NCBI RefSeq assembly: GCF_024494355.1
Contig: NZ_JAKNQY010000007.1
Location: 124,001 to 188,000, forward strand
Origin: Pseudomonas sp. Q11
GTDB lineage: Bacteria; Pseudomonadota; Gammaproteobacteria; Pseudomonadales; Pseudomonadaceae
Direction: 5' to 3'
Length of the DNA stretch: 64,000 nt
The notes under the pieces were generated by a model that saw only the letters and a list, made by a program, of their open reading frames with translations, made no database searches and was not told where the DNA came from. The position numbers were made by a program, and so were the translations under genes. Below, in pieces: positions 19,945-33,232 of the stretch. The stretch's first letter is position 1, and each line of letters opens with the position of its first letter.

Positions 19945-22092
19945 ATGATTTACGAAGGTAAAGCCATCACGGTTAAGGCTCTTGAAAGTGGCATCGTCGA
20001 ACTGAAGTTCGATCTCAAGGGTGAGTCCGTCAACAAGTTCAACCGTCTAACCCTGAATGAACTGCGTCAGGCCGTGGACACCATCAAGGCAGATGCTTCG
20101 ATCAAGGGTGTGATCGTCAGCAGCGGCAAGGACGTCTTCATCGTCGGCGCCGACATCACCGAATTCGTCGATAACTTCAAGCTGCCCGATGCCGAACTGA
20201 TCGCTGGCAACCTCGAAGCGAACCGTATTTTCAGCGACTTCGAAGACCTCGACGTACCGACCGTCGCGGCCATCAACGGCATCGCCCTGGGTGGCGGCCT
20301 GGAAATGTGCCTGGCAGCGGATTACCGCGTCATGTCCACTGTGGCCAAGATCGGTCTGCCGGAAGTCAAGCTGGGCATCTACCCGGGCTTTGGCGGTACC
20401 GTTCGCCTGCCACGTCTGATTGGTGCGGATAACGCCATCGAGTGGATTGCCGCCGGCAAGGAAAACCGTGCTGAAGACGCGCTGAAAGTCGGCGCCGTGG
20501 ATGCCGTGGTCGAGCCCGGCAAACTTCAGGAAGCGGCCCTTGAAACGCTCAAGCGCGCCATCAGTGGCGAGTTCGACTACAAGGCCAAGCGCCAGCCCAA
20601 GCTGGAAAAGCTCAAGCTCAACGCCATCGAGCAAATGATGGCTTTCGAAACCGCCAAGGGTTTCGTTGCAGGTCAGGCAGGCCCGAACTACCCGGCGCCG
20701 GTCGAAGCGATCAAGACTATCCAGAAGGCCGCGAACTTCGGTCGCGACAAGGCCCTGGAAGTCGAAGCCACCGGTTTCGTCAAACTGGCCAAGACCTCGG
20801 CTGCACAAAGCCTGATTGGTCTGTTCCTCAATGACCAGGAACTGAAGAAAAAGGCCAAGGCCTACGACGAAATCGCCCGTGACGTGAAGCAGGCCGCCGT
20901 ACTCGGCGCCGGCATCATGGGCGGCGGGATCGCCTACCAGTCGGCGTCCAAAGGCACGCCGATCCTGATGAAAGACATCAACGAACACGGCATCGAGCAG
21001 GGCCTGGCTGAAGCCGCCAAGCTGCTGGTCGGCCGCGTCGATAAAGGTCGCATGACCGCTGCGAAGATGGCCGAAGTGCTCAACGGCATTCGTCCAACCC
21101 TGTCCTACGGCGATTTCGGCCATGTCGACCTGGTGGTCGAGGCTGTTGTCGAGAACCCGAAGGTCAAGCAGGCGGTACTGGCTGAAGTCGAAGACAAGGT
21201 CAAAGAGGACACCATCCTCGCGTCGAACACCTCGACCATTTCCATCTCGCTGCTGGCCAAGGCCCTCAAGCGTCCGGAAAACTTCGTCGGCATGCACTTC
21301 TTCAACCCGGTGCACATGATGCCGCTGGTGGAAGTGATCCGTGGCGAGAAGTCCAGCGAACAAGCGATCGCCACCACCGTGGCCTACGCCAAGAAAATGG
21401 GCAAGAATCCGATCGTCGTCAACGACTGCCCGGGTTTCTTGGTTAACCGCGTACTGTTCCCGTATTTCGGCGGTTTCGCCAAGCTGGTCAGCGCCGGTGT
21501 GGACTTTGTACGCATCGACAAGATCATGGAAAAATTCGGCTGGCCGATGGGCCCGGCGTACCTGATGGACGTGGTCGGCATCGACACCGGCCACCACGGT
21601 CGTGACGTCATGGCCGAAGGCTTCCCGGATCGCATGAAAGACGACCGCCGGTCGGCTGTCGACGTGCTCTACGAAGCCAAGCGCCTGGGCCAGAAGAATG
21701 GCAAGGGCTTCTACGCCTACGAGACTGACAAGCGCGGCAAGCAGAAGAAAGTAGCCGATTCCTCGGTGCTGGAAGTGCTCAAGCCGATCGTCTATGAGCA
21801 GCGCGAAGTCACCGACGAAGACATCATCAACTGGATGATGATCCCACTGTGCCTCGAAACCGTGCGTTGCCTGGAAGACGGTATTGTCGAAACCGCCGCC
21901 GAAGCCGACATGGGTCTGGTCTACGGTATCGGTTTCCCTCCATTCCGTGGTGGTGCGCTGCGCTACATCGATTCGATCGGTGTTGCCCAGTTCGTTGCCC
22001 TGGCTGACCAGTACGCTGATTTGGGCGCGCTGTACCACCCGACCGCGAAGCTGCGTGAAATGGCCAAGAACGGCCAGAGCTTCTTCGGTTAA
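19945..22092 (+). CDS. fadB: Fatty acid oxidation complex subunit alpha
   Basis: A 715-residue multifunctional enzyme of beta-oxidation. Residues 1-190 are enoyl-CoA hydratase/isomerase ([49 protein letters not shown]). Residues about 310-715 are 3-hydroxyacyl-CoA dehydrogenase, with the NAD motif [16 protein letters not shown] (about 321) and [17 protein letters not shown]. It forms an alpha2beta2 complex with FadA. ATG 19945 ([16 protein letters not shown]) is the family start, with GGAG upstream. It is followed at 30 bases by fadA. Control by PsrA is likely from work on P. aeruginosa. Confidence 0.97.
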   Translation: MIYEGKAITVKALESGIVELKFDLKGESVNKFNRLTLNELRQAVDTIKADASIKGVIVSSGKDVFIVGADITEFVDNFKLPDAELIAGNLEANRIFSDFEDLDVPTVAAINGIALGGGLEMCLAADYRVMSTVAKIGLPEVKLGIYPGFGGTVRLPRLIGADNAIEWIAAGKENRAEDALKVGAVDAVVEPGKLQEAALETLKRAISGEFDYKAKRQPKLEKLKLNAIEQMMAFETAKGFVAGQAGPNYPAPVEAIKTIQKAANFGRDKALEVEATGFVKLAKTSAAQSLIGLFLNDQELKKKAKAYDEIARDVKQAAVLGAGIMGGGIAYQSASKGTPILMKDINEHGIEQGLAEAAKLLVGRVDKGRMTAAKMAEVLNGIRPTLSYGDFGHVDLVVEAVVENPKVKQAVLAEVEDKVKEDTILASNTSTISISLLAKALKRPENFVGMHFFNPVHMMPLVEVIRGEKSSEQAIATTVAYAKKMGKNPIVVNDCPGFLVNRVLFPYFGGFAKLVSAGVDFVRIDKIMEKFGWPMGPAYLMDVVGIDTGHHGRDVMAEGFPDRMKDDRRSAVDVLYEAKRLGQKNGKGFYAYETDKRGKQKKVADSSVLEVLKPIVYEQREVTDEDIINWMMIPLCLETVRCLEDGIVETAAEADMGLVYGIGFPPFRGGALRYIDSIGVAQFVALADQYADLGALYHPTAKLREMAKNGQSFFG

Positions 22093-22107
22093 GCGCCCAA
22101 CGACTAG

Positions 22108-23298
<1,191 letters not shown>

Positions 23299-23316
23299 GC
23301 GTTACGTCGATGGAAG

Positions 23317-23348
23317 CCGGGGCCAAGTGCCCCGGTTTTTGTTTTTCC
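23317..23348 (+). terminator. fadBA operon terminator
   Basis: CCGGGGC / GCCCCGG stem with a CAAGT loop, followed by TTTTTGTTTTT, 19 bases after the fadA stop. Confidence 0.92.
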
Positions 23349-23408
23349 GGGTTTAGAAAAAAAAAGATTTTGTTTTTATTTTGAAAAGATTTCAGTGAGG
23401 GCCAAAGC

Positions 23409-23645
23409 ATGCCGATACAACCTGGGCTCTACCAACATTACAAAGGTCCGCAGTACCGCGTATTCAGCATCGCGCGGCATTCCGAGACCGAGGAAGAAGT
23501 GGTCTTCTATCAAGCCCTGTATGGCGATTACGGCTTTTGGGTGCGACCGTTGAGCATGTTCCAGGAGTCTGTCGAAGTTGACGGCGAGCAGGTGCCACGC
23601 TTTGCTTTGGTGCAGGCCGAAGAGAGCCTTTTTTCCAAGCCTTGA
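23409..23645 (+). CDS. DUF1653 domain protein
   Basis: A 78-residue protein (MPIQPGLYQHYKGPQYRVF ... EEVVFYQALYGDYGFWVRPLSMFQESV) that is essentially one DUF1653 domain: a G-x-Y-x-H-Y-K-G start and a W-V-R-P-L-x-M-F core. These small proteins are widespread and of unknown role. A GAGGGCCAAAGC leader precedes the ATG. It lies between fadA and topA, as in P. aeruginosa. Confidence 0.88.
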   Translation: MPIQPGLYQHYKGPQYRVFSIARHSETEEEVVFYQALYGDYGFWVRPLSMFQESVEVDGEQVPRFALVQAEESLFSKP

Positions 23646-23760
23646 GGTCGATGCCGGGGCAACCCTGCGCTTGACCTCACCTTGCAGCCACTATATATAG
23701 CGGTGCCGCGTCAGGCGCCAACCGCCTTTCACTTTTTTGAATTCAGGAATTTTCTGATCC

Positions 23761-26373
23761 ATGGGCAAATCGCTGGTCATTGTGGAATCCCCGGCTAAGG
23801 CCAAGACCATCAACAAGTATCTGGGCAACCAATACGTGGTGAAGTCGAGTATCGGCCATATCCGAGACCTGCCCACCAGCGGTTCGGCTAGCGCCAGCAA
23901 GGAACCAGCCGCCAAGCGTGGCAAGGCTGCCGCCGGTGAAGCGCCGGTGCTGTCGCCAAAGGAGAAGGCGCGCAAGCAATTGGTCTCACGCATGGGGGTT
24001 GATCCGGACCACGGCTGGAAAGCCAAGTACGAGATCCTCCCGGGCAAGGAAAAGGTCATCGAAGAACTGCGTCGGCTCGCCAAGGATGCCGACACCATCT
24101 ATCTGGCGACGGACTTGGACCGCGAAGGGGAAGCCATTGCCTGGCACCTGCGCGAAGCCATTGGTGGGGATGACAGCCGTTACAAGCGCGTGGTGTTCAA
24201 CGAAATCACCAAGAAAGCCATCCAGGAAGCCTTCTCCCAGCCGGGCGAGCTGGACATTGATCGGGTCAACGCCCAGCAGGCGCGTCGCTTCCTCGATCGC
24301 GTAGTGGGCTACATGGTCTCGCCACTGTTGTGGGCCAAGATCGCTCGCGGTCTGTCGGCCGGTCGCGTGCAGTCCGTCGCCGTGAAGCTGGTGGTGGAGC
24401 GCGAGCGCGAAATCCGTGCGTTCATCCCTGAAGAATACTGGGAAGTTCACGCCGATCTCGGCACCGCCAAGGGCGCCACCGTGCGCTTCGACGTGGCCCG
24501 CGAGAAGGGCGAAGCCTTCAAGCCGCTCAACGAAGCCCAGGCCATGGCCGCGCTGGAGAAGCTCAAGGCTTCCAGCTACAGCATCGTCAAGCGCGAAGAC
24601 AAACCGACCAGCAGCAAGCCGTCGGCACCGTTCATCACCTCCACGTTGCAACAGGCCGCCAGCAATCGCCTGGGTTTCGGCGTGAAGAAAACCATGATGA
24701 TGGCCCAGCGTTTGTACGAAGCGGGCTACATCACGTATATGCGTACCGACTCGACCAACCTCTCGGCTGATGCCGTGACGATGGCGCGCACCTATATAGA
24801 AAGCGAATTCGGCAAAAAATACCTGCCGGAGACACCGAACGTCTACAGCAGCAAGGCAGGCGCGCAAGAGGCCCACGAAGCGATTCGTCCCTCCGACGCC
24901 AACACCGAGCCAAGCAAGCTGTCGGGCATGGAGCGCGATGCCGAGCGCCTCTACGAGCTGATCTGGCGCCAGTTCCTGGCCTGCCAGATGCTGCCGGCAC
25001 AATACCTGTCGACCACGGTCAGCGTCGGTGCCGGCGACTTCGAGCTGCGCGCCAAGGGCCGCATCCTGAAGTTCGATGGTTACACCCGTGTCATGCCGCA
25101 AATCACCAAGCCGGGTGACGACGATGTCCTGCCAGATATGGCCCAGGGCGATGTGATGAAGCTGATCAAGCTTGATCCTACCCAGCATTTCACCAAGCCG
25201 CCGGCCCGTTATTCGGAAGCCAGCCTGGTCAAGGAAATGGAAAAGCGTGGCATTGGTCGCCCTTCGACCTACGCAGCGATCATTTCCACCATTCAGGATC
25301 GCGGCTACGTGGCGCTGCACAACCGTCGGTTCTATTCGGAAAAGATGGGAGACATCGTTACCGAACGTTTGTCCGAGAGCTTCTCTAACCTGATGGACTA
25401 CGGCTTCACTGCCGGCATGGAAGAGAACCTCGACGATGTGGCCCAGGGTGAGCGGGACTGGAAAAACGTCCTTGACGAGTTTTATGGCGACTTCAAGAAA
25501 AAACTCGAAGTAGCCGAAAGTGCCGAGAACGGCATGCGGGCCAACCAGCCGGTCATGACCGACATCCCATGCTTGACGTGTGGTCGTCCGATGCAGATCC
25601 GCACCGCCTCGACAGGCGTGTTCCTGGGGTGCTCGGGCTACAGCCTGCCACCCAAGGAGCGCTGCAAGGCGACGGTCAACCTGGTGCCGGGCGATGAAAT
25701 CGCTGCGGACGACGAGGGCGAATCGGAATCCTTGGTGCTACGCGGCAAGCACCGCTGTCCGATTTGCAGCACGGCGATGGATGCCTACCTGCTGGATGAG
25801 AAGCGCAAGCTGCACATCTGCGGTAACAACCCGGATTGCGCTGGTTACGAAATCGAAGAGGGCACCTATCGCATCAAAGGCTATGAAGGCCCGAGCCTGG
25901 AATGCGACAAGTGTGGCAGTGAGATGCAACTCAAGACCGGCCGCTTCGGCAAGTTCTTCGGTTGCACCAATCCGACCTGCAAGAACACCCGCAAACTGCT
26001 CAAGAGCGGTGACGCGGCGCCGCCGAAGATGGACCCGGTGAAGATGCCTGAGCTCAAGTGCGAGAAGGTCAACGACACCTATATCCTGCGCGACGGCGCG
26101 TCCGGCCTGTTCCTGGCGGCCAGCCAGTTCCCGAAAAACCGCGAGACCCGTGCGCCGCTGGTAATGGAGATCGTGCCGCACAAGGACGAAATCGATCCGA
26201 AGTACCATTTCCTCTGCGCAGCACCGCAGAAGGATCCGGAAGGTCGTCCGGCGGTCATTCGCTACAGCCGCAAGACCAAGGAGCAGTACGTGCAGACCGA
26301 AGTCGACGGCAAGCCAACCGGCTGGAAGGCGTACTACGACGGCGGCAAATGGACGGTTGAAGACAAGCGCTGA
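23761..26373 (+). CDS. topA: DNA topoisomerase I
   Basis: An 870-residue type IA topoisomerase that relaxes negative supercoils. It has an N-terminal TOPRIM domain ([20 protein letters not shown]; metal-binding [13 protein letters not shown] near residue 119) and the catalytic Tyr, about residue 326, in [13 protein letters not shown]-terminal Cys4 zinc-binding modules include [23 protein letters not shown] and [21 protein letters not shown], in residues about 600-760. The length fits Pseudomonas TopA and no defect is seen. Confidence 0.97.
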   Translation: MGKSLVIVESPAKAKTINKYLGNQYVVKSSIGHIRDLPTSGSASASKEPAAKRGKAAAGEAPVLSPKEKARKQLVSRMGVDPDHGWKAKYEILPGKEKVIEELRRLAKDADTIYLATDLDREGEAIAWHLREAIGGDDSRYKRVVFNEITKKAIQEAFSQPGELDIDRVNAQQARRFLDRVVGYMVSPLLWAKIARGLSAGRVQSVAVKLVVEREREIRAFIPEEYWEVHADLGTAKGATVRFDVAREKGEAFKPLNEAQAMAALEKLKASSYSIVKREDKPTSSKPSAPFITSTLQQAASNRLGFGVKKTMMMAQRLYEAGYITYMRTDSTNLSADAVTMARTYIESEFGKKYLPETPNVYSSKAGAQEAHEAIRPSDANTEPSKLSGMERDAERLYELIWRQFLACQMLPAQYLSTTVSVGAGDFELRAKGRILKFDGYTRVMPQITKPGDDDVLPDMAQGDVMKLIKLDPTQHFTKPPARYSEASLVKEMEKRGIGRPSTYAAIISTIQDRGYVALHNRRFYSEKMGDIVTERLSESFSNLMDYGFTAGMEENLDDVAQGERDWKNVLDEFYGDFKKKLEVAESAENGMRANQPVMTDIPCLTCGRPMQIRTASTGVFLGCSGYSLPPKERCKATVNLVPGDEIAADDEGESESLVLRGKHRCPICSTAMDAYLLDEKRKLHICGNNPDCAGYEIEEGTYRIKGYEGPSLECDKCGSEMQLKTGRFGKFFGCTNPTCKNTRKLLKSGDAAPPKMDPVKMPELKCEKVNDTYILRDGASGLFLAASQFPKNRETRAPLVMEIVPHKDEIDPKYHFLCAAPQKDPEGRPAVIRYSRKTKEQYVQTEVDGKPTGWKAYYDGGKWTVEDKR

Positions 26374-26483
26374 TTGATAAAGTGCTTTCTTGTGGCGTAC
26401 GGGGCCTCTGTGATGAGGGAGCTTGTTCCTGCTGGACCGGTCCGATGTTTCGGGCGAAGCTGTCCCAATAACCTCAAGTAAAC

Positions 26484-26532
26484 AAAAGGCCGCATGATCA
26501 CCCCGGTGGTTTTCATGCGGCCTTTTTGTTTT
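26484..26532 (+). terminator. Terminator downstream of topA
   Basis: GGCCGCATGA / TCATGCGGCC forms a 10-bp stem with a 15-base loop, followed by TTTTTGTTTTT. A worn GAGGGAGCTTGTTCCTGC repeat half lies just upstream at about 26415. Confidence 0.88.
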
Positions 26533-26610
26533 TGCCTTGCAGTGGCCTCGGTTGTTCCATGAAACTGTCGCACTTGCGTGAAGCTTTTATTCGTTGGGGA
26601 GAATGCCGCC

Positions 26611-27135
26611 ATGGCCCACGAACTCTATACCCGCACCAATCAGAAAATATATTTCGCCGGCCTGTCGCTCGAAGCGCTCGCCAGGGCAGAAGATGGGCGG
26701 GCGATGAATTCCCCGGCGTTGACCCAGGCCGGGCGCGAATCAGCGCTGTTTCATCTGTATGGCGCGTTATTGGGGTTGTGCCATGAAATTGCCGGGTTCT
26801 ACCGCCTGCCGCAAGCAAATGCGCCCCGGGCCGAACTGCTGTTGACCCGCGAAGTATTGGAAACCATCGCCATCCCGGAACTGGCCGAAATGGTCGAACT
26901 GGCTCACAACCCGCAAACCTGGCTGGCCAAGCTGTTGGCGGCACACGCGGCACTGTTCGAGCCGCCCCGGGCTTCTCGCAAGCCCAAAGGGGACGTAACC
27001 CAGCCGTTGATTGTTGCGGTTAATCTCGACGAAGAAGATCCCGAGCAGGACCTGAGCCGGGAGGAGCTGGAAAGCTGGCGGCAGAACCTAAAAAGCCTGG
27101 CGATTCGCTTTCGCGAAGGATTGAACGAGTGTTGA
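26611..27135 (+). CDS. DUF6586-family hypothetical protein
   Basis: A 174-residue soluble, helical, acidic protein starting MAHELYTRTNQKIYFAGLSL. ATG 26611 is preferred over the upstream ATG 26578 because a GGGGAGAA site precedes it. The middle has an HLYGALLGLCHEIAGFY helix; the tail is Glu/Asp-rich (NLDEEDPEQDLSREELESW). Its position between topA and lexA fits the Pseudomonas hypothetical protein now called DUF6586. No catalytic motif is visible. Confidence 0.8.
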   Translation: MAHELYTRTNQKIYFAGLSLEALARAEDGRAMNSPALTQAGRESALFHLYGALLGLCHEIAGFYRLPQANAPRAELLLTREVLETIAIPELAEMVELAHNPQTWLAKLLAAHAALFEPPRASRKPKGDVTQPLIVAVNLDEEDPEQDLSREELESWRQNLKSLAIRFREGLNEC

Positions 27136-27241
27136 GTTTTCCTTCGCCGCGCCATTTTCGTCGATAACGCTTGGTCAAGATCCTGAGCGAAGCCTGGCCG
27201 ATGACTATATAATCCTCGCCTTTCGTGGAGAACAGCCTTTT

Positions 27242-27475
27242 ATGCCTACGTCCTTTCTAGAAATTGTCGAACTTCCTGATGGCCGCATCGAGCTGCGCAG
27301 AGCCGAGGACGAAGGTTCTCTGGTTACCCTGAACTTCTCCGAAGATGCCAAGGCTTTCCTGCAAGGCCAGCACGTCGAAGTCGCCAAGGCGATGCTGAGC
27401 GTGGGCGTGCAAATGGCTGGGCGCCTGGTTGAAGGCGAATTCAACAAGGAAGAGGGGCCGCGGGTTCTTCATTGA
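27242..27475 (+). CDS. Small conserved hypothetical protein
   Basis: A 77-residue acidic protein (MPTSFLEIVELPDGRIELRR ... GEFNKEEGPRVLH), predicted soluble with a beta-hairpin start. TGGAGAACAGCC gives a ribosome site. Its place before the convergent lexA-sulA pair matches P. aeruginosa gene order as I recall it. No function is known to me. Confidence 0.8.
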   Translation: MPTSFLEIVELPDGRIELRRAEDEGSLVTLNFSEDAKAFLQGQHVEVAKAMLSVGVQMAGRLVEGEFNKEEGPRVLH

Positions 27476-27547
27476 TCCCGCCTGTCGGCTTTTTCAAGAT
27501 GGTTTTGCTGGCCGGCTTCTCTGTCCTGGAGAAGCCCTGCGTTTGCC

Positions 27548-28021
27548 TTAGCCCAATCGAATATTCAGGCTTTGTGCGTCCCCGGTGCGAGCGGCGCTGA
27601 TCAGCTGTTGCCGTGCTGTCGTGGTCAACGGATTGAGCCAACTGACCACCGTATGGCTGCGGCCCAGGCGCAACGCTTCGCAGGTCAGCTGCTGGGCGCT
27701 TTGAGTGCCCCGCGGCTGCAGCAGCAGGATACGCTCACGGTTCAGGCCAGCATCCCGCAGCCAGGCCTGGGTGACGCTGGCCGGAGGTGCGATCAGCGTC
27801 AACCAGCGGGCGTCCTGGTCCTGGCTCAGCTCGCGCAGAATCGGCGCCAGCAGGTTCAGGCAGTTCCCGGCCGCACCACGTAACGACAGTTCGCTGAAGG
27901 CTTCGGGCTCGATGCCCCAGGGCGACTCGATCACCTCTTTGAGGGCTGGAACCAGCGGTTGGGCCATGAATGCCTCGAACAGCGGAAGTTGAGTGTGTTG
28001 TGGTGTGTGTGGGAACTGCAT
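27548..28021 (-). CDS. sulA: SOS cell division inhibitor SulA
   Basis: A 157-residue SulA/RecA-NT-like protein that binds FtsZ and halts septation during the SOS response. Recognisable parts are FSELSLRGAAGNCLNLLAPI, LSQDQDARWLTLIAPP and AQQLTCEALRLGRSHTVVSW. ATG 28021 (MQFPHTPQHTQ) has GGAGG five bases upstream. The gene starts eleven bases after the lexA stop, so it is co-transcribed from the SOS promoter. It appears to lack the C-terminal tail that targets E. coli SulA to Lon; this is inference from the length. Confidence 0.88.
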   Translation of the reverse strand: MQFPHTPQHTQLPLFEAFMAQPLVPALKEVIESPWGIEPEAFSELSLRGAAGNCLNLLAPILRELSQDQDARWLTLIAPPASVTQAWLRDAGLNRERILLLQPRGTQSAQQLTCEALRLGRSHTVVSWLNPLTTTARQQLISAARTGDAQSLNIRLG

Positions 28022-28031
28022 AAAGCCTCCT

Positions 28032-28640
28032 TTAGCGGCGTATAACGCCGACACTCAAGCCTTCGATGACCAGGTCCTGATCTTTCAGGTTGACTTCGAT
28101 GGGGGCGAACTCGGGATTCTCGGCAATCAGCCAGACCTTGCTACCGTCGCGCTTGAAGCGCTTGACGGTCACTTCATCACCGATTCGCGCCACCACGATC
28201 TGGCCGTTGCGGGCTTCGCGAGTGGTGTGGACCGCCAGAAGATCACCGTCGAAGATACCGATGTCCTTCATGCTCATGCCGTGCACGCGAAGAAGATAAT
28301 CAGCTCGTGGATGGAAGAACGATGGGTTGATGTTGCAGGATTCTTCGACATGCTGCTCGGCGAGGATCGGGGCGCCTGCTGCTACGCGGCCGATGATCGG
28401 CAGGCTGGTCTCGTCGGCCTTGGCTTCGAAGCCTGGGATACGAATGCCGCGGGATGCGCCGGGCGTCATTTCGATAGCGCCCTTGCGAGCCAGCGCCTTA
28501 AGGTGCTCTTCAGCCGCATTGGGCGACTTGAAGCCCAGTTCCTGAGCGATTTCCGCACGGGTCGGCGGGTAGCCGTTGTCTTCGAGGCAGCGTTTGATGA
28601 AGGCCAGAATCTCTGCTTGGCGTGGCGTCAGCTTTAGCAT
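28032..28640 (-). CDS. lexA: SOS repressor LexA
   Basis: A 202-residue repressor. The N-terminal winged helix ([32 protein letters not shown]) binds SOS boxes. The C-terminal S24 peptidase domain has the Ala-Gly cleavage site in [10 protein letters not shown], the catalytic Ser in [10 protein letters not shown] (about 123) and Lys in [11 protein letters not shown] (about 160). RecA-ssDNA triggers self-cleavage. Two SOS boxes lie upstream, one overlapping the -10, so it represses itself and sulA. Confidence 0.97.
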   Translation of the reverse strand: MLKLTPRQAEILAFIKRCLEDNGYPPTRAEIAQELGFKSPNAAEEHLKALARKGAIEMTPGASRGIRIPGFEAKADETSLPIIGRVAAGAPILAEQHVEESCNINPSFFHPRADYLLRVHGMSMKDIGIFDGDLLAVHTTREARNGQIVVARIGDEVTVKRFKRDGSKVWLIAENPEFAPIEVNLKDQDLVIEGLSVGVIRR

Positions 28641-28650
28641 ATTGATCGCT

Positions 28651-28666
28651 CTGTCTTTTTATACAG
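28651..28666 (-). promoter_or_regulatory. LexA (SOS) box, proximal
   Basis: CTGTATAAAAAGACAG on the minus strand matches the CTG-N10-CAG SOS consensus; it lies 11 bases upstream of the lexA start. Confidence 0.88.
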
Positions 28667-28669
28667 TGA

Positions 28670-28685
28670 CTGGGATTATATACAG
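28670..28685 (-). promoter_or_regulatory. LexA (SOS) box, distal
   Basis: CTGTATATAATCCCAG on the minus strand matches the SOS consensus and contains the -10 hexamer TATAAT. It is offset 19 bases from the proximal box, so two LexA dimers could bind side by side. Confidence 0.85.
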
Positions 28686-28702
28686 TGAACGCAGCTTGGC
28701 AA
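28675..28702 (-). promoter_or_regulatory. lexA-sulA promoter
   Basis: Minus strand TTGCCA (28702-28697), a 16-base spacer and TATAAT (28680-28675) form a sigma-70 type promoter. The -10 lies inside the distal SOS box. Confidence 0.75.
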
Positions 28703-28822
28703 TCCTCCTTTTCTCCCGGGCCGCTGGACGGTCGGTCGGGCTGCTGAAAACGACATGGGCTACAGCCCGCCGAAGGTGTGGTTAAATATCTGACCGGGCG
28801 TTCGCAAAACGCCCCGGCAGGC

Positions 28823-28851
28823 TTGACAACCCCAAGGCTGAAACGTATGTT
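28823..28851 (+). promoter_or_regulatory. psrA promoter
   Basis: TTGACA at 28823-28828 and TATGTT at 28846-28851, spaced 17 bases. The -10 lies inside the first PsrA box. Confidence 0.7.
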
Positions 28852-28853
28852 TC
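28840..28853 (+). promoter_or_regulatory. PsrA operator box 1
   Basis: GAAACGTATGTTTC, a perfect palindrome fitting the PsrA consensus (G/C AAAC N2-4 GTTT G/C), overlapping the psrA -10. Confidence 0.82.
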
Positions 28854-28866
28854 AAACAAGTGTTTG
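28853..28866 (+). promoter_or_regulatory. PsrA operator box 2
   Basis: CAAACAAGTGTTTG fits the same consensus with perfect arms and shares base 28853 with box 1. It ends 15 bases before the psrA ATG. Confidence 0.82.
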
Positions 28867-28881
28867 TCAGGCGGAGTAGCC

Positions 28882-29589
28882 ATGGCCCAGTCGGAAACCG
28901 TTGAACGCATTCTCGATGCTGCCGAGCAATTGTTCGCGGAAAAAGGTTTCGCTGAAACCTCGTTGCGTCTGATCACCAGCAAGGCCGGGGTGAACCTGGC
29001 GGCGGTGAATTATCACTTCGGTTCGAAAAAAGCGCTGATCCAGGCGGTGTTTTCGCGTTTCCTCGGGCCTTTCTGTGTCAGCCTGGATCGTGAGCTGGAG
29101 CGGCGTCAGGCCAAGCCTGACGTCAAGCCGAGCTTGGAAGAGCTGCTGGAGATCCTGGTCGAACAAGCCCTTGTCGTGCAGCCACGCAGTGGTAACGACC
29201 TTTCCATTTTCATGCGCTTGCTGGGCTTGGCATTCAGCCAGAGCCAAGGCCACTTGCGGCGCTATCTGGAAGACATGTACGGCAAGGTGTTCCGCCGCTA
29301 TATGCTTCTGGTCAACGAGGCCGCGCCGCGCATTCCGCCGATCGAGTTGTTCTGGCGCGTGCATTTCATGCTCGGTGCCGCTGCTTTCAGCATGTCCGGG
29401 ATCAAGGCGCTGCGGGCCATCGCTGAAACCGATTTCGGTGTGAATACATCGATTGAGCAAGTGATGCGCCTGATGGTGCCATTCCTGGCCGCTGGCATGC
29501 GCGCCGAAAGTGGCGTCACCGATGAGGCCATGGCTGCCGCGCAGTTGCGTCCGCGCAGCAAGTCAGTCCCGGCGCTCGCCAAGGCCTGA
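28882..29589 (+). CDS. psrA: TetR-family regulator PsrA
   Basis: A 235-residue TetR regulator: an N-terminal helix-turn-helix (RILDAAEQLFAEKGFAETSL, NLAAVNYHFGSKKALIQAVF) and an acyl ligand-binding C-terminal domain. In Pseudomonas PsrA senses long-chain fatty acids, represses itself and fadBA, and promotes rpoS expression. ATG 28882 follows CGGAGTAGCC. The two perfect operator boxes right upstream strongly support both identity and autorepression. The fadBA operon 9 kb away is a likely target. Confidence 0.95.
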   Translation: MAQSETVERILDAAEQLFAEKGFAETSLRLITSKAGVNLAAVNYHFGSKKALIQAVFSRFLGPFCVSLDRELERRQAKPDVKPSLEELLEILVEQALVVQPRSGNDLSIFMRLLGLAFSQSQGHLRRYLEDMYGKVFRRYMLLVNEAAPRIPPIELFWRVHFMLGAAAFSMSGIKALRAIAETDFGVNTSIEQVMRLMVPFLAAGMRAESGVTDEAMAAAQLRPRSKSVPALAKA

Positions 29590-29760
29590 GTGCGCGGGTG
29601 GGCGCGGCTGCCCACTTCCGCTAAGCTAGCGGCCCATGCCGACTCTCGTTTCGAACCCGCTTTATATTTCATTGCATAACCGTGACCTGTCGGGCCTGGA
29701 GCCCGGCGGCGCGGTCGTGCGTGCGCCGCTGTGCGGGTTCATTGTTATCAAGGAATTATT

Positions 29761-31523
<1,763 letters not shown>

Positions 31524-31642
31524 CGGAACAGGCAGCAAAAACGGGCGCAAAGGTTTCCTGCTGCCAGCATGGGCTATTCGTACAACGCTCTCGGAAGGCT
31601 CCGATTTTCGGTGTCGTTATCCCTCATTAAAGTCCTGAACCC

Positions 31643-33232
31643 ATGATTAAATCGATTGCAGAACTTCTTGAGACTGAGTGGGCGGAGTCGTTCGATCAGC
31701 GTACGCTCGCTCGTGGATTCGACTACGCCGAGGGAGAACGCGTCCGGATACTGCAAGTAGATGAGCGATCGGTTCACGCTGAATGCGAGGGTACTGGTGC
31801 TAATGTCTACCAGCAGGTGATCAAGCTCATTCGTTATCGGGGTTACGACGAGGTTCGTTACGAATGCTCATGCCCGGTTGGCGGCGATTGCAAGCACTGT
31901 GTCGCCGTCATGTTCCATTTGGTGGGGGATGAACAAGCGCTGCAAGCCGGCTGCGGTGACGAACATCTGAGCCGCGATCTCGAAGCCTGGATTGAGCATA
32001 TTCCTGCGCAAGGTGCCGATTTGACTGTCACCGGCAATAGCTCCGATGTCCGGCTCTTTTACAAACTCAAGAGCGCAGATACCGGGAGGTGGGTGCTGGA
32101 GCTCTTCAAGGGACGTCAGCTCAACGATGGTTCCCTGCGGGATCTGAAAGCGTTCTACCAGCTTGCCGACATGCTGATTCGTTTGCCGAACTACATGTCA
32201 GACATTGACCTGCAGATCGGTCGGTTGCTGATCAGCAGTCAACATTTTCATGGTCAGATGAACAGCTATCCGCTGCAAGGACGCAATGGCGCCGATGTAC
32301 TGGCGCTTGCATTGCAGTCTTCGCGCTTGTTCTTCGAACTGGACCCGCCGCAGCCGCTCAGCGCAGGGGCTCAGAAGCCGGCGCAGTTTTCCTGGGCGGA
32401 GCAACCCAACGGCAACTACAGGCCTCAGTGGCAACGTGCCGATCAACGGCCGGGTAAGATTCTGCCGCTTGAGCCGCTTCATTATCTGGATGTGTCGCGA
32501 AGGGAGCTTGGTCGGCTGACCTACGAAATGGACGACAAGCTGGCCTGCCATTTATGCCTCGCGCCAGAGATTCCCGCTCGCCAGGCCGTGCTGTTCAGCC
32601 ATCGAATCAATGCTGTCGACCGCCCCATCCCTGCGCCAAAAAAACTGAGCGAGCGCATCATCGACGATGTTGAGCCACGGGCGGTGCTGAAGTTGGGAAG
32701 CGAACTCAACCTTAGGCACTGGAAATCGGTTCCAGAACATCGTGCGGCGTTGACCTTTATTTACGACGGTCATGTTGCGGACGATAAAGAAGTCACGCAG
32801 GTATCGGTCCTGTCCGGGACCGAGACGTTGCGCATCCGGCGTAAGCCGGATGTCGAGCAAGCCTTTCGCAACGTTCTGCGGAAGCTAGGTTTCAAAAAGG
32901 CCAGTCGCAAGAGCCTTGCACTGGCGGGTAGCGCGGGTGAGATGTTACAGATGCCGGATGACGCCGCCTGGTTGGCGTTCATGGATAAAGGCCTGCCGAA
33001 GTTGCGGGCCGCCCATTGGCAAATCGATATCGAAGACGGCTTTCATTTCGATCTGCAACCGGTGGAGCAGCTGTACGCCGACATTGAGGAGTCTCCTGGT
33101 CGAGAGTGGTTCGATTTACAGTTGGGCATTGTCGTCAATGGCAAACGACACAGCCCTGCTGCCGATTTTGCTTCATCTGCTTCGCTCGAACCCCGAAATG
33201 ATGGACCCGGACAAGCTCGACCAGCGCCGTGA
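31643..33232 (+). CDS. N-terminal frame of the interrupted SNF2 protein (SWIM domain part)
   Basis: A 529-residue frame carrying the SWIM Cx C ... CxH zinc motif and a helical region. Its last 24 or so residues (PAADFASSASLEPRNDG...) are out-of-frame translation. Alone it has no ATPase motifs. Confidence 0.6.
   Translation: MIKSIAELLETEWAESFDQRTLARGFDYAEGERVRILQVDERSVHAECEGTGANVYQQVIKLIRYRGYDEVRYECSCPVGGDCKHCVAVMFHLVGDEQALQAGCGDEHLSRDLEAWIEHIPAQGADLTVTGNSSDVRLFYKLKSADTGRWVLELFKGRQLNDGSLRDLKAFYQLADMLIRLPNYMSDIDLQIGRLLISSQHFHGQMNSYPLQGRNGADVLALALQSSRLFFELDPPQPLSAGAQKPAQFSWAEQPNGNYRPQWQRADQRPGKILPLEPLHYLDVSRRELGRLTYEMDDKLACHLCLAPEIPARQAVLFSHRINAVDRPIPAPKKLSERIIDDVEPRAVLKLGSELNLRHWKSVPEHRAALTFIYDGHVADDKEVTQVSVLSGTETLRIRRKPDVEQAFRNVLRKLGFKKASRKSLALAGSAGEMLQMPDDAAWLAFMDKGLPKLRAAHWQIDIEDGFHFDLQPVEQLYADIEESPGREWFDLQLGIVVNGKRHSPAADFASSASLEPRNDGPGQARPAP

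Noticed and set aside
23986..25320. A 444-codon frame antisense to topA
   Set aside because: Shadow of topA; His/Gly/Arg-rich composition typical of such shadows.
33138..33160. Programmed frameshift in the SNF2 gene
   Set aside because: No slippery heptamer, stop-coupled Shine-Dalgarno or clear downstream structure; the paralogue is continuous. A mutation or sequence error is simpler.
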